Of a DNA stretch of 64,000 nucleotides, positions 16,747 to 25,749 are shown one piece after another (the stretch's first letter is position 1; each line of letters opens with the position of its first letter). The stretch lies in the NCBI GenBank assembly GCA_964573995.1, contig CAZNLH010000001.1:195922-259921 (forward strand), in the 5' to 3' direction. The translations under genes were made by a program, and so were the position numbers. The DNA comes from CAZNLH01 sp964573995. Its GTDB lineage: Bacteria; Gemmatimonadota; CAZMKB01; CAZNLH01. The notes beneath the pieces are model-generated. The model did no database searches. It was not told the origin of the DNA and saw only the letters and a program-made list of their open reading frames with translations.

Positions 16747-17355
16747 ATGTACCTCACCAGGCGACAGAGGGAGATTTTGGATTACCTGAAGCACCATGTC
16801 GACACCTTCGGCTACGCCCCCACCCTCGTGGAGATTGCCCGTCACTTCCACCTTGGGTCGATCGCTACGGTCCACAAGCACCTCTCCAACCTGCAGCGCA
16901 AGGGATTGATCCGGCGGTCGTGGAACCGGAGTCGATCGGTGGAGATCGTGGATGAAGGGGGAGAATGCCGCGAGGTCCCCCTCTACGGCCGGGTCGCCGC
17001 CGGGCGTCCTATCGAGGCGGTTCCGGAGGGCGAATCGATCGCCATTCCCACCGACATGCTGGGCAGAGGACGGACCTATGTCCTCCGCGTAAGTGGAGAC
17101 TCCATGGTAGAGGAAGGAATACGGGACGGCGACTACGTGATCGTCGAGGACAGGAAAGAGGCCCTGAACGGAGAGACCGTCGTTGCCCTGCTCGGCAGGG
17201 AAGAGGCGACGCTTAAGAAGTACTACCGGCAGGGGAGGACAATCCGCCTGGAGCCGGCCAACCCGCGTATGGAGCCCATCACCGCGGACGAGACCGAGGT
17301 CACGGTCCAGGGAGTCGTCATCGGGCTACTGCGGAAGTACCGGAGAACCGGATAG
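16747..17355 (+). CDS. lexA: LexA repressor, first gene of SOS mutagenesis cassette
   Basis: The protein is 202 residues from the ATG at 16747, chosen because GGGAGG lies 6 bases upstream; an in-frame ATG at 16726 has no such site. The N-terminal winged HTH (TRRQREILDYL, then EIARHFHLGSIATVHKHL) carries a recognition helix unlike the E. coli one. The self-cleavage site is the Ala-Gly in GRVAAGRP near residue 86. The catalytic Ser is in RVSGDSM near 119 and the Lys in EATLKKYY near 156. LexA represses SOS genes until RecA filaments trigger its cleavage. It is cotranscribed with dinB (19-base gap) and dnaE2, so it probably controls its own cassette. Its strand and higher G+C differ from flanking genes. 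Confidence 0.95.
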   Translation: MYLTRRQREILDYLKHHVDTFGYAPTLVEIARHFHLGSIATVHKHLSNLQRKGLIRRSWNRSRSVEIVDEGGECREVPLYGRVAAGRPIEAVPEGESIAIPTDMLGRGRTYVLRVSGDSMVEEGIRDGDYVIVEDRKEALNGETVVALLGREEATLKKYYRQGRTIRLEPANPRMEPITADETEVTVQGVVIGLLRKYRRTG

Positions 17356-17374
17356 AGATAGAGGCGCGGGGACC

Positions 17375-18580
17375 GTGGGCGCTAATATCCTCCATGTAGA
17401 CCTTGACGCCTTCTTCGCGTCCGTGGAGCAGGCACGCAATCCAAGCCTCCTGGGCCGTCCCGTCATCGTCGGCGGGGACCCGAACGGCCGGGGGGTCGTG
17501 GCCGCCGCTTCCTATGAGGCCCGCGAGTACGGGGTCCATTCCGCCATGCCGATGGCGAGGGCCAAGCGCCTCTGCCCCGGCGCCGTCTTTCTCCGGTGCG
17601 ATCACCGCACATACATTGCCGCCTCCCGTGCAGTGTGCCGCATCCTGCGAAATTACTCGCCCGTTGTGGAGGTGGTCTCTATAGACGAGGCCTACCTCGA
17701 ACTCGGCGGCCTCAGGCGGCTCTTCGGCCCCCCGATCGACGTCGCGGACCGAATCAGGAGGGAGATCAAGGAGCACCTCAACCTGAGCGCATCCATGGGC
17801 CTCTCCGCCAACAGGCTCGTCTCCAAGGTGGCATCCGCTTGCGCAAAACCGAGCGGACTGGTCCTGGTGAACGCCGGTTACGAAGAACGATTCCTTGCCC
17901 CTCTACCCATCAACCGGCTGCCAGGAGTCGGCAAGAAGATGGGAGAGTCCCTCAACGACCTCGGCATCTCCACTATCGGCGCCCTGGCCGCCCTCGACCC
18001 CGGCCTCATCGAACGGACCTTCGGCAGGTTCGGGCTCCGCCTCTACCGGCACGCCCACGGCACGGGTAGTGTTACCTTTCGAGAGAGACGGCTTCCCCTG
18101 TCGGTAAACAGGGAGGTCACGTTCGACACGGACACGTCCGACAGGGGCCAGGTTGCGGGGACCCTCGCCTACCTCACGGAACGCGCGTGCCGGACCATGA
18201 GGAGGCAGAAGATGTCCGCCCGCAGGGTGACGGTCAAACTTCGTTACAGCGACTTCCAGACCGTCACACGCTCGGCCCGCCTCGAGCACACGACGGCAAC
18301 GGATGGAGAGATCATACCGTCCGTTATGGAGGTCCTCGGCCGGGCATGGACGCGGCGGGCAAGGATCCGGACGGTCGGAGTCAGCCTGTCCCGTCTCTCC
18401 CCCATCCCTGCTCAACAGGACCTCTTTCCTCAACCCGCCGAGCGGCGCCATGAAGACCTCTGCTGCGCGATCGATGCCATCCGCGAAAGGTTCGGGTTCG
18501 GCGCCATCATGCGCGGGCAGGCCCTCTCATGCATTACAGTCCGTGAGACCAGGAGGTCCCCCCACCGGAGCGGCCACTGA
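17375..18580 (+). CDS. dinB: Y-family DNA polymerase IV (DinB)
   Basis: The protein is 401 residues from a GTG start 19 bases after lexA; the open frame extends further upstream inside lexA without a better start. Catalytic acids are all present: HVDLDAFFASVE (residues about 7-18) and VSIDEAYLEL (Asp-Glu near 103). This separates it from ImuB, which lacks them. HhH segments (LPGVGKKMGESL) and the little-finger domain follow. A QQDLF clamp-binding motif lies near residue 350. It performs error-prone translesion synthesis. It occupies the position that ImuB takes in imuA-imuB-dnaE2 cassettes. The C-terminal 50 residues after the clamp motif are an extra conserved-looking tail (AIDAIRERFG, then GQALSC). 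Confidence 0.93.
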   Translation: MGANILHVDLDAFFASVEQARNPSLLGRPVIVGGDPNGRGVVAAASYEAREYGVHSAMPMARAKRLCPGAVFLRCDHRTYIAASRAVCRILRNYSPVVEVVSIDEAYLELGGLRRLFGPPIDVADRIRREIKEHLNLSASMGLSANRLVSKVASACAKPSGLVLVNAGYEERFLAPLPINRLPGVGKKMGESLNDLGISTIGALAALDPGLIERTFGRFGLRLYRHAHGTGSVTFRERRLPLSVNREVTFDTDTSDRGQVAGTLAYLTERACRTMRRQKMSARRVTVKLRYSDFQTVTRSARLEHTTATDGEIIPSVMEVLGRAWTRRARIRTVGVSLSRLSPIPAQQDLFPQPAERRHEDLCCAIDAIRERFGFGAIMRGQALSCITVRETRRSPHRSGH

Positions 18581-18614
18581 TGCGTGGCCCCCATCCACTG
18601 GAGCGAGAGAGACG

Positions 18615-21600
18615 ATGAACACGCCATTCGTCCACCTCCACTGCCACAGTCACTATTCCTTCCTCTCCGGTGTCCCCTCGGTAGACGACCTCCTGGAAGA
18701 GACCAAGCGGATCGGCATGTCCGCCGTCGCCCTGACCGATACCAACGGGCTCTATGGGGCTGTTCCATTCTACCGGAGGGCAACAAGCCTCGGTATCCGG
18801 CCGATCCTGGGCGTGGAATTGGACGAGCCTCACGGAAGCGAGAGGGCCGTGCTGATCGCCAGGAACAACACCGGCTTCTCCGAACTATGTCGACTCGTCA
18901 CCATGAGACACCTCGATGACGGTTTTCGCCTGGAAGAGACCCTGCCGGACGTGGGCCCCGATGTCCTCGTCATTACTCCATCCACCGGCCTCCTCCGCAT
19001 GCTGGCGAAGTCCCGCCCGCCCCGCACGACGTACGCGGAGATCTGCAACATGACGGACCCAGCCGACTCGGGGCGTATCGCCCGGCTTCGCGCCCTCTGC
19101 GCGGAGGCGGGCATTCCTGCGGTGGCAACGAACGACGTCCACTTCCTCCGGCCCGATGATCACGGCATTCACCGGATCCTCTCCGCCATCAGAGAAAAGA
19201 TAACCTTGACCGACCTTGGCGAGGATGGGTGCGTGCCGAGAGAGGCGTGGCTGAAGCCTCCACGTGATATGAAGAGACTCTTCCGGGAGTGGCCGTCCGC
19301 CATCGGCAATACCGCACGGATCGCCGAGACGTGTCGCGTGGAACTCCCCCTCGATACGCTCAAGTTCCCCAATTTCCCCTTACCTCCCGAAGAGACCCCC
19401 TCCTCCTTCTTGTGGAGGCGCTGCTTCCGGGGGGCAGTGCGTCGCTACCGGCCGCCGGGACGGGAGGTGATCGATCGCCTGCGCTCCGAATTGAAGGTCA
19501 TCGACACCCTCGGCTTCGCCCCGTACTTTCTGGTGGTCTGGGACATCGTCAGATTCGCAAGGCGCCACCGGATCCCGATGATCGGCAGGGGATCGGCGGC
19601 CAACAGCCTCGTCGCCTACGTCTTGAACATCACCGACATCGACCCCATCCGCCACGATCTGTTCTTTGAGCGCTTCCTCAACCCGGAGCGTGGATCCCCG
19701 CCGGACATCGACATCGACTTCTGCTGGAAACGTCGGGACCGCGTGCTCGACTATGTCTACAGCACGTATGGAGAGGACCGTGTTGCCATGATCTCGACCC
19801 ACGTTACCATGGGAGCGCGATCCGCCATCCGGGAAGTGGGGCGCGCGATGGGCCTTCCTCCATCGGAGATCTCCGCCTTCACCTCCGGTGTCCCGCACAG
19901 TCGCAGGATCGACAAAGAGTGGATGCGCAAGAACTGCCCCGGGTTCCGGGCCCTCCCCCTGAACCGCGAGCCGTACCGGACCGTCCTGGAGGTCGCAAGC
20001 CGTCTCACGGGCCGGCCGCGCCACATCTCGGTCCACCCAGGCGGTATAGTCATAAGCCCCATCCCGCTGAACGACCTGGTCCCACTCGAGCGGGCAAGGA
20101 AAGGGCTCGTCGTGACCCAGTACGACATGTTCGCCATCGAGGACCTCGGCCTGGTGAAGATCGATCTCCTGAGCCAGCGTTCCCTCTCGGTTCTGGCCGA
20201 CACCCTCGAGATGGTGAAGCGCAACGGGGTGCCGGTCCCCAACCTGGACGACGGAGAGAAGGTCCGGGGCGACCCCGAAACCCGTCGGTTGATCAGGGAG
20301 GGAAGGACCATGGGATGTTTTTACATTGAGTCGCCAGCCATGCGATCCCTCCTCAAGAAATTGAGGGTAGACGACTTCGAGATGCTGACCGCCGCGAGTT
20401 CCGTGATCCGGCCCGGCGTGGCGAAGAGCGGAATGATGCAACAGTTCATCGCGTGCCACAACGGCCTTCGTGAACCAACCTACCTCCACCCCGTGATGAG
20501 GGACATCCTCGGCAGGACCTACGGCGTGATGATATACCAGGAAGACGTGATCAAGGTAGCCCACAGGATCGCCGGAATGTCGCTCGGGGAGGCGGACCTG
20601 TTGAGGAGGGCCATGAGTGGAAAGATGCGGTCGCACGAGGCAATGAAAGGGCTCCGGGACAGTTTCGTCGCCGGTGCATGGAGACAAGGGGTGGCACGGG
20701 ATATGGCCGAGGAGATCTGGCGCCAGATCAAGAGTTTCGCGGGCTACGCCTTTTGCAAGGCGCACAGTGCCTCCTACGCCCTCCTCTCGTTCAAAGTCGC
20801 GTACCTGAAGGCCCACCATCCCGCCGAGTTTATGGCCGCCGTCATCACCAACCGGGGCGGCTTCTACCACCCCACGGCATACATCGAGGAGGCCCGTAGA
20901 ATGGGGATCCGCATACTCCCTCCCGATGTCAACCTGGGAGAGACGGCCTTCACAGGCGGGGGAAAGGAGATCAGGACCGGCCTGATGCAGGTACGGAAGG
21001 TCACCAGAAGGACGCTGCTGGCCATCGAGGCGTCGCGGAGGAAGGCGGGCCCCTTCACCTCCCTTCGCGACTTTCGGGATAGGACCGGCGCAGGCATCGC
21101 CGAGGTGGAACAACTGATCCGGGCCGGAGCGTTCTCCTCTCTGGGCGCGACGCGCCCGGAACTCTTCTGGCGCCTGCACCTCATGAAGGGGAGCGGATAC
21201 GCCGCCGTCCCCCTGTTTTCGGCCGCTCGATTGAACGGGACGGCGCCTCCCATACCCAGACCGCCTGACTATCCCGTCGAACGGCGCCTCGCCATGGAGG
21301 TGCAGACCATAGGATACAATACCACCCGGCATCCCCTGTATCCCCTTCGGCACCTCTATTCAATCATGGGACTGACGGAGGCAGGCGCGCTGCACACGAA
21401 GGCTGGAAGGCGGGTAAGGCTCCTCGGCTGGCTGATCGCATCGAAGAATATCGACACACGGGAGGGGGCGTTCATGGCGTTCCTGTCGCTGGAAGACCTG
21501 AGCGGGACGTTCGAGGTCGTCCTCTTCCCTGCGGTATACCAGCGGTGCGGCGCCCTACTACGTGACCGGGGGCCCTACCTCGTTGCGGGAAGGGTCGCGG

Positions 21601-21692
21601 AAGAGAACGGCTGCCATACCGTTATCGCGGAGTGGATACGGAGGATCAGGGCAGAAGAATCCCCTCCTATTGCTCCTCTCCCTTGTCAGTAG
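18615..21692 (+). CDS. dnaE2: Error-prone DNA polymerase III alpha subunit, DnaE2/ImuC type
   Basis: The protein is 1025 residues from the ATG at 18615, 34 bases after dinB. The PHP domain (HLHCHSHYSFLSG) is at 6-18, and ATNDVHFLRP near 174. The polymerase core has GRGSAANSLVAYVLNIT near 325, the catalytic Asp pair in PPDIDIDF near 361 and FAGYAFCKAHSASYA near 712. A C-terminal OB fold (GTFEVVLFPAVY) follows. The length and the lack of a replicative tau-binding C-terminus fit DnaE2 rather than DnaE1. Where DnaE1 has TDHGN, this protein has TDTNG, losing one PHP metal ligand. No Q-x-x-LF clamp motif is visible in the usual internal position. Its last 26 bases overlap the convergent downstream gene. 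Confidence 0.92.
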   Translation: MNTPFVHLHCHSHYSFLSGVPSVDDLLEETKRIGMSAVALTDTNGLYGAVPFYRRATSLGIRPILGVELDEPHGSERAVLIARNNTGFSELCRLVTMRHLDDGFRLEETLPDVGPDVLVITPSTGLLRMLAKSRPPRTTYAEICNMTDPADSGRIARLRALCAEAGIPAVATNDVHFLRPDDHGIHRILSAIREKITLTDLGEDGCVPREAWLKPPRDMKRLFREWPSAIGNTARIAETCRVELPLDTLKFPNFPLPPEETPSSFLWRRCFRGAVRRYRPPGREVIDRLRSELKVIDTLGFAPYFLVVWDIVRFARRHRIPMIGRGSAANSLVAYVLNITDIDPIRHDLFFERFLNPERGSPPDIDIDFCWKRRDRVLDYVYSTYGEDRVAMISTHVTMGARSAIREVGRAMGLPPSEISAFTSGVPHSRRIDKEWMRKNCPGFRALPLNREPYRTVLEVASRLTGRPRHISVHPGGIVISPIPLNDLVPLERARKGLVVTQYDMFAIEDLGLVKIDLLSQRSLSVLADTLEMVKRNGVPVPNLDDGEKVRGDPETRRLIREGRTMGCFYIESPAMRSLLKKLRVDDFEMLTAASSVIRPGVAKSGMMQQFIACHNGLREPTYLHPVMRDILGRTYGVMIYQEDVIKVAHRIAGMSLGEADLLRRAMSGKMRSHEAMKGLRDSFVAGAWRQGVARDMAEEIWRQIKSFAGYAFCKAHSASYALLSFKVAYLKAHHPAEFMAAVITNRGGFYHPTAYIEEARRMGIRILPPDVNLGETAFTGGGKEIRTGLMQVRKVTRRTLLAIEASRRKAGPFTSLRDFRDRTGAGIAEVEQLIRAGAFSSLGATRPELFWRLHLMKGSGYAAVPLFSAARLNGTAPPIPRPPDYPVERRLAMEVQTIGYNTTRHPLYPLRHLYSIMGLTEAGALHTKAGRRVRLLGWLIASKNIDTREGAFMAFLSLEDLSGTFEVVLFPAVYQRCGALLRDRGPYLVAGRVAEENGCHTVIAEWIRRIRAEESPPIAPLPCQ

Positions 21693-22068
21693 GGCTCTCC
21701 TCCCCCAGCAACCCGCCCCCAAAGGCCTCGTTGAAACTGTAGACCCCTTTGAAGTCCTCTCTGGAGTCCTCTTCTGTCTTTGTCAGGATCCCATGGTCCA
21801 GGAGGTTGAATACCAACTCCCCGAAATCCTCCGTGGATGTGATCCCCCAGTTATTGAGGACTATCCTGGCCATCGGGCCGTATTCTTCCAGGGCCAGCGC
21901 CCTGCAGCCCTCGCTCAATTCCCTGCCGTTGATGTGTCTCGGCTCCGGAAGAGAGTCGATTACCCTGTTGAGCGCAGAGAGGATGAAGAGGTATGCCTTT
22001 TCGGGATACCTCCGGTCTTTATCCGCTATCTCTTCAATGATCCTGAACAGCGGCCGCGTATGGCTCAT
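21667..22068 (-). CDS. Minf_1886-family conserved protein
   Basis: The protein is 133 residues. It matches the small conserved family named after Methylacidiphilum Minf_1886. Features are a DRRYPEKAYLFILSAL segment near 18, RHINGRELSEGCRALALEEYGPMA near 44-67, VLNNWG, and DFGELVFNLLDHGILTKT near 81-98. The function is unknown. It overlaps the lon stop by four bases and overlaps dnaE2 convergently by 26 bases. It is probably the last gene of the hsp20-lon operon. The acidic C-terminal 25 residues are variable. Cotranscription with lon and hsp20 would suggest stress-related expression, but no biochemical role can be read from the sequence. Confidence 0.8.
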   Translation of the reverse strand: MSHTRPLFRIIEEIADKDRRYPEKAYLFILSALNRVIDSLPEPRHINGRELSEGCRALALEEYGPMARIVLNNWGITSTEDFGELVFNLLDHGILTKTEEDSREDFKGVYSFNEAFGGGLLGEESPTDKGEEQ

Positions 22069-24452
22069 TTCCTCCCCTTCCCGGCCGAGTTCCCCCTTTT
22101 ATTGCCACCCTTGCCGGTGCTGGGGATTATAAGGGCGCGGTTCAGTACCTCTGACACATGCCTTACCATTATCAACTTCATCTCTTTTCTTATTTCCCCG
22201 GGGATCTCCGTCAGATCGTTACGGTTCTCCTCCGGTAGGAGGACCTCCCTGATCCCGGCCTCTCTCGCCGCAAGGACCTTTTCACGGATTCCTCCAACCG
22301 GCAGTATCTTGCCCCTCAACGTGACTTCACCCGTCATCGCGATATCGTGCCTTACCGGTCGGCCGCTCAACAGAGAAGCCAGCGCCGTTAGGATAGCAAC
22401 ACCGGCCGAGGGACCGTCCTTCGGAGTAGCCCCCGCGGGTATGTGAAGGTGCAGATCGTGTTGAATGAAGGCCTCCTCCGGGATTGCCCATTGCACAGGG
22501 TTGGACCGTAGGTAACTCAATGCCGCCCGTGCGGACTCCTTCATTACGTCACCAAGGTGTCCCGTGAGTTGAAGGGACTTTCCCGTCCCCCTCATACGTG
22601 TTGCCTCGATGAACATGATCTTTCCACCCACCGCTGTCCAGGCCAGGCCGGTCGATACCCCAATCTCATCCTTCCTCCCGGCCAATTCGGAGGTATACCT
22701 CTCAGGCCCGAGGAAGTCCACCAAGTTACCCATGGCGACCCGTTTCTTTTTCTTGTCACCACTCACTACGGACACGGCGACCTTCCTCATGATCTTACCC
22801 AATTCTCTCTCGAGATTTCTCACACCTGCTTCCCGTGTATACTGCCTGATGATCTTCTTTATGACCGCATCGGTAACCTGGACATCCGCCTTCCTCAGCC
22901 CGGATTCCCTCAATCTCCTCGGCAGGAGATACTCACGTGCGATATTGAACTTCTCTTCGAGCGTATAGCCCGGGATCTCTATGATTTCCATGCGATCCTG
23001 CAGGGCCGGCGGAACCTGGTGAATCAGGTTGGCCGTTGTGATGAAAATTACCTTGGAAAGGTCGAATGAGACCTCGAGATAATGATCGGAAAACAGGGAA
23101 TTCTGTTCCGGATCGAGGGCCTCCAGGAGTGCGGAGGAGGGATCCCCCCTGAAATCGATGCCGAGTTTGTCTATTTCGTCGAGCATGAAGACCGGGTCCC
23201 TGGCCCTCACCTTCGCAATGTTCTGAATGATCCTTCCCGGTAGTGAACCCACGTATGTACGCCGGTGACCCCGGATCTCCGCTTCATCCCTTATACCTCC
23301 AAGAGAAATGCGGCAGAATCTGCGCCCCAGCGCCTTGGCTATCGACCGGCCCAGCGATGTCTTCCCCACTCCGGGGGGGCCAACGAAGCAGAGGATGGGA
23401 CCCTTGACATCAGGCTTTAGTCTCCTTATGGCGAGGTATTCTATTATTCGTTCTTTGACATCCTTCAGGTCATAGTGGTCTCCGTTCAGGATGTCCCGCG
23501 CCCTTTGGATGTCGATCTCCTGGCCGGTTTCTGCGCTCCATGGCAGCGATACCAGCCAGTCAAGGTAGGTCCTGGAGACATGATATTCTGATGATGAGAC
23601 CGACATCCTCCCCAATCGATTCAACTCCCGTTCGGCGACTTCCTTAGCCTCTGCCGGCATCCCCGAGACCTCAATAGATGTCTTCAATTCTCTCAACTCC
23701 CTTGCACGATCATCCCCTTCACCCAGTTCCTCGCGGATCACCTTCAATTGCTCCCTAAGGTAATATTCTCTCTGGTCCTTGGAGAGTTCTCCCTTTGCCT
23801 TTTTTCTTATCTGGTCTCCGAGTTCGAGGACCTTGAGTTCCCGCATCAGGATGTCTATGAGGAGGCTGAGGCGATGTCCCACTTCAAGCGCCTCGAGGAC
23901 TTGCTGCTTCTCGCCGATGCTGATCTCCAGGTTGGCTGCGATAAAATCGGCAAGTTTTCCTGCATCAGATATCTTTGTAATCAATTCCTGGAGATCCTCG
24001 GTCATGTTGGGCGAGAGTTGGATTATCTTCTGAAAGAAGCGAACTGCGCTCCTCTTCAACGCCTCGATTTCGACCTGGCCTCCTTCACTGGAGCTTATCG
24101 GCCGCACCGTCGCCAATCCGGAGTGATTATTGACACGACTTACCTTGACCCTGGCCATACCCTGGATCATCAACCTGACAGAGCCGCTGGTCATCTTGAG
24201 CATCCTAATAATGGATCCAACCGTCCCGACCTTGTAAAATCCCTTTCCCCCCTCCTTTAACGTCAAGAGGGCCAAGAGCTTGTGACTTGATAACGACTTG
24301 TTGATTCTCCTGACCAAGGTTTCGCTGGTGACGGCAAGAGGGATCACAATGTAAGGAAAGACAACCAAGTCGCTCATCGGCAGGACAGGTAACGTCGATG
24401 GGATTTCGACTTCTTCAATAATCTGCCGCTCTTCCTGTATATTCTCGAGCAT
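22065..24452 (-). CDS. lon: ATP-dependent protease La (Lon)
   Basis: The protein is 795 residues. An N-terminal LON substrate-binding domain begins LPVLPMSDLVVFPYIVIPL near 20. The AAA+ module has Walker A GPPGVGKTSLG near 355 and Walker B FMLDEIDK near 421. The protease domain has catalytic Ser in KDGPSAGVAI near 684 and Lys in GGIREKVLAA near 727. It degrades misfolded and regulatory proteins in the cytoplasm. It follows hsp20 by 23 bases, so holdase and protease are coexpressed. A Lys/Gly-rich tail ends the protein. Length is standard for bacterial LonA. Confidence 0.97.
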   Translation of the reverse strand: MLENIQEERQIIEEVEIPSTLPVLPMSDLVVFPYIVIPLAVTSETLVRRINKSLSSHKLLALLTLKEGGKGFYKVGTVGSIIRMLKMTSGSVRLMIQGMARVKVSRVNNHSGLATVRPISSSEGGQVEIEALKRSAVRFFQKIIQLSPNMTEDLQELITKISDAGKLADFIAANLEISIGEKQQVLEALEVGHRLSLLIDILMRELKVLELGDQIRKKAKGELSKDQREYYLREQLKVIREELGEGDDRARELRELKTSIEVSGMPAEAKEVAERELNRLGRMSVSSSEYHVSRTYLDWLVSLPWSAETGQEIDIQRARDILNGDHYDLKDVKERIIEYLAIRRLKPDVKGPILCFVGPPGVGKTSLGRSIAKALGRRFCRISLGGIRDEAEIRGHRRTYVGSLPGRIIQNIAKVRARDPVFMLDEIDKLGIDFRGDPSSALLEALDPEQNSLFSDHYLEVSFDLSKVIFITTANLIHQVPPALQDRMEIIEIPGYTLEEKFNIAREYLLPRRLRESGLRKADVQVTDAVIKKIIRQYTREAGVRNLERELGKIMRKVAVSVVSGDKKKKRVAMGNLVDFLGPERYTSELAGRKDEIGVSTGLAWTAVGGKIMFIEATRMRGTGKSLQLTGHLGDVMKESARAALSYLRSNPVQWAIPEEAFIQHDLHLHIPAGATPKDGPSAGVAILTALASLLSGRPVRHDIAMTGEVTLRGKILPVGGIREKVLAAREAGIREVLLPEENRNDLTEIPGEIRKEMKLIMVRHVSEVLNRALIIPSTGKGGNKRGNSAGKGRK

Positions 24453-24475
24453 ATATCCTACCTCACCCCCGAGGG

Positions 24476-24928
24476 TTATACACCTTCAAGGGGGACCTGG
24501 AAAGTACCTTGCTGCCGCCTGGAGGTCTTCTTCATCTCCACCCTCAGGAGTCCCCGTTCATAAGTGGCACTGATCGATCCTGGATCTACTGGGGATCTAA
24601 GCCGGATGCGCCTTTCAAAGGGCCCGGCACATATCTCCATTCTTTGGTAATCCACCTGGTCCCGTGGTGTCACATCTGATCGCTTGCCGTGAATCCTGAG
24701 GAGACCGCTCTGAAATTCAATGTTTATATCACTTGGATCAACTCCTCCCAATTCCACCACGAGATGATAACTTTGGGGGTCTTCATAGAGGTCGACATTG
24801 GGCCGCCACATCTGTTGGGAGATAAAGGCGATGGGGACCTTTCCGCTCAGGACTTCATTGAAATATATGTCCAATTCATCGCTGAGTTCATCCACTTCGT
24901 ATAGAGAGATATCCTTCTCTTTTTTCAT
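24476..24928 (-). CDS. Small heat shock protein, Hsp20 family
   Basis: The protein is 150 residues. The alpha-crystallin domain spans about 42-135: RPNVDLYEDPQSYHLVVELGG opens it and YERGLLRVEMKK (the conserved G-x-L motif) closes it. A short C-terminal extension ends in FQVPLEG, resembling the I/V-x-I/V anchor. It is an ATP-independent holdase that keeps unfolded proteins soluble. It heads an operon with lon. The Asp/Glu-rich N-terminus is variable, as usual. Upstream lie a sigma-70-like promoter and a possible sigma-32-like element, both on the minus strand. Confidence 0.93.
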   Translation of the reverse strand: MKKEKDISLYEVDELSDELDIYFNEVLSGKVPIAFISQQMWRPNVDLYEDPQSYHLVVELGGVDPSDINIEFQSGLLRIHGKRSDVTPRDQVDYQRMEICAGPFERRIRLRSPVDPGSISATYERGLLRVEMKKTSRRQQGTFQVPLEGV

Positions 24929-24952
24929 CTAAGGGCTCCGGCTCAGAACGTT

Positions 24953-25030
24953 AAAAGGGGCTTGAATTCCAGACGAGCAAGATGACACAAATTTCCATAA
25001 TATCTTAATGAAACCGCCGCGAAAAGTCAA
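24953..25030 (-). promoter_or_regulatory. Promoter region of hsp20-lon, two candidate elements
   Basis: First candidate: TTGACT at 25030-25025, a 17-base spacer and TAAGAT at 25007-25002, overlapping the yigZ stop codon. Second candidate: CTTGCTC at 24981-24975 and CCCCTTTT at 24960-24953 with 14 bases between, resembling a sigma-32 heat shock promoter. No CIRCE element is seen. Confidence 0.45.
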
Positions 25031-25701
25031 GTTGATGCATACGACTCTCCTTCGAGCAACCGGACTTCACCCAGATCCTTCAATACCCCTCGAAGATACT
25101 CAACCACCTCAGGAATCTGTTTGCTCTTGAATGAGGCGCGGAGTATCACCCGCTCCCCATACTCTTGATCCTCTATCTTCCCCCCGAATCTGCCAATAGC
25201 CTGGCTTACTCTCCCGAGCATCTCTAGAGAGACACTGGCTTCGACCACGCGTATCGGCGTGAGTTCAGTGCGCACCGCGGTATCAAGCACGCGTTCCGCC
25301 ACCTCTGTAAAACTGTGACGCAGTTGCTTAGTTCCCAGTTTCCTCCCACCAAAATAACGAGTCACCACGAGAATTACGTTGGCCATTGCAGCCCTCCTCA
25401 ACACATCGAGTACCGGTCGGCCGGCCGTGCCGGAGGGCTCCCCGTCATCGGCTGAGTGTTCAATGATCTCACCGTCCCTCATGATACGGTAGGCATACGG
25501 CTGATGCCTGGCGTCAGGATATCTCCTTCCTGCGCATGCAACCGCTTTTTCAACATCGGACTGTCTACAAACAGGTGAGAGTTCAGCGATAAACAGCGAG
25601 CGCAGGACCCGCAACCGGGCCAGGTTAGTCTTTCTTACGTTGAACAATCCAGGCATGATGCGCGTTACAGATTCTCGCCGTTCGGGTAAGAAAAAGGGCA
25701 A
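25027..25701 (-). CDS. yigZ: YigZ/IMPACT-family protein
   Basis: The protein is 224 residues. The UPF0029 domain has the family motifs AGRRYPDARHQPYAYRI near 58-74, SADDGEPSGTAGRPVLDVL near 83-101, and VVTRYFGG near 113-120. A C-terminal ferredoxin-like domain follows. The stretch after RYFGG reads RKLGTKQL, whereas the usual family form is xLLGxGGL. The role is unclear; the mammalian relative IMPACT regulates the GCN2 kinase and bacterial members may bind nucleic acid or translation factors. The frame begins at TTG with AAGGGAT upstream; an ATG at 25656 is an alternative. It follows rpiB by 48 bases. Confidence 0.82.
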   Translation of the reverse strand: MPFFLPERRESVTRIMPGLFNVRKTNLARLRVLRSLFIAELSPVCRQSDVEKAVACAGRRYPDARHQPYAYRIMRDGEIIEHSADDGEPSGTAGRPVLDVLRRAAMANVILVVTRYFGGRKLGTKQLRHSFTEVAERVLDTAVRTELTPIRVVEASVSLEMLGRVSQAIGRFGGKIEDQEYGERVILRASFKSKQIPEVVEYLRGVLKDLGEVRLLEGESYAST

Positions 25702-25749
25702 AACAAGTGACGATCCCTTAACAATATCTCCTATTAGAGCGCTCCATCG

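Noticed and set aside
19380..21353. 657-codon open frame antisense to dnaE2
   Set aside because: It lies entirely opposite a gene with complete polymerase motifs. Its product is His/Gly/Asp-rich with no recognisable domain, as expected for the antisense of a GC-rich gene.
24929..25030. CIRCE/HrcA operator before hsp20
   Set aside because: No TTAGCACTC-N9-GAGTGCTAA palindrome or close variant is present.
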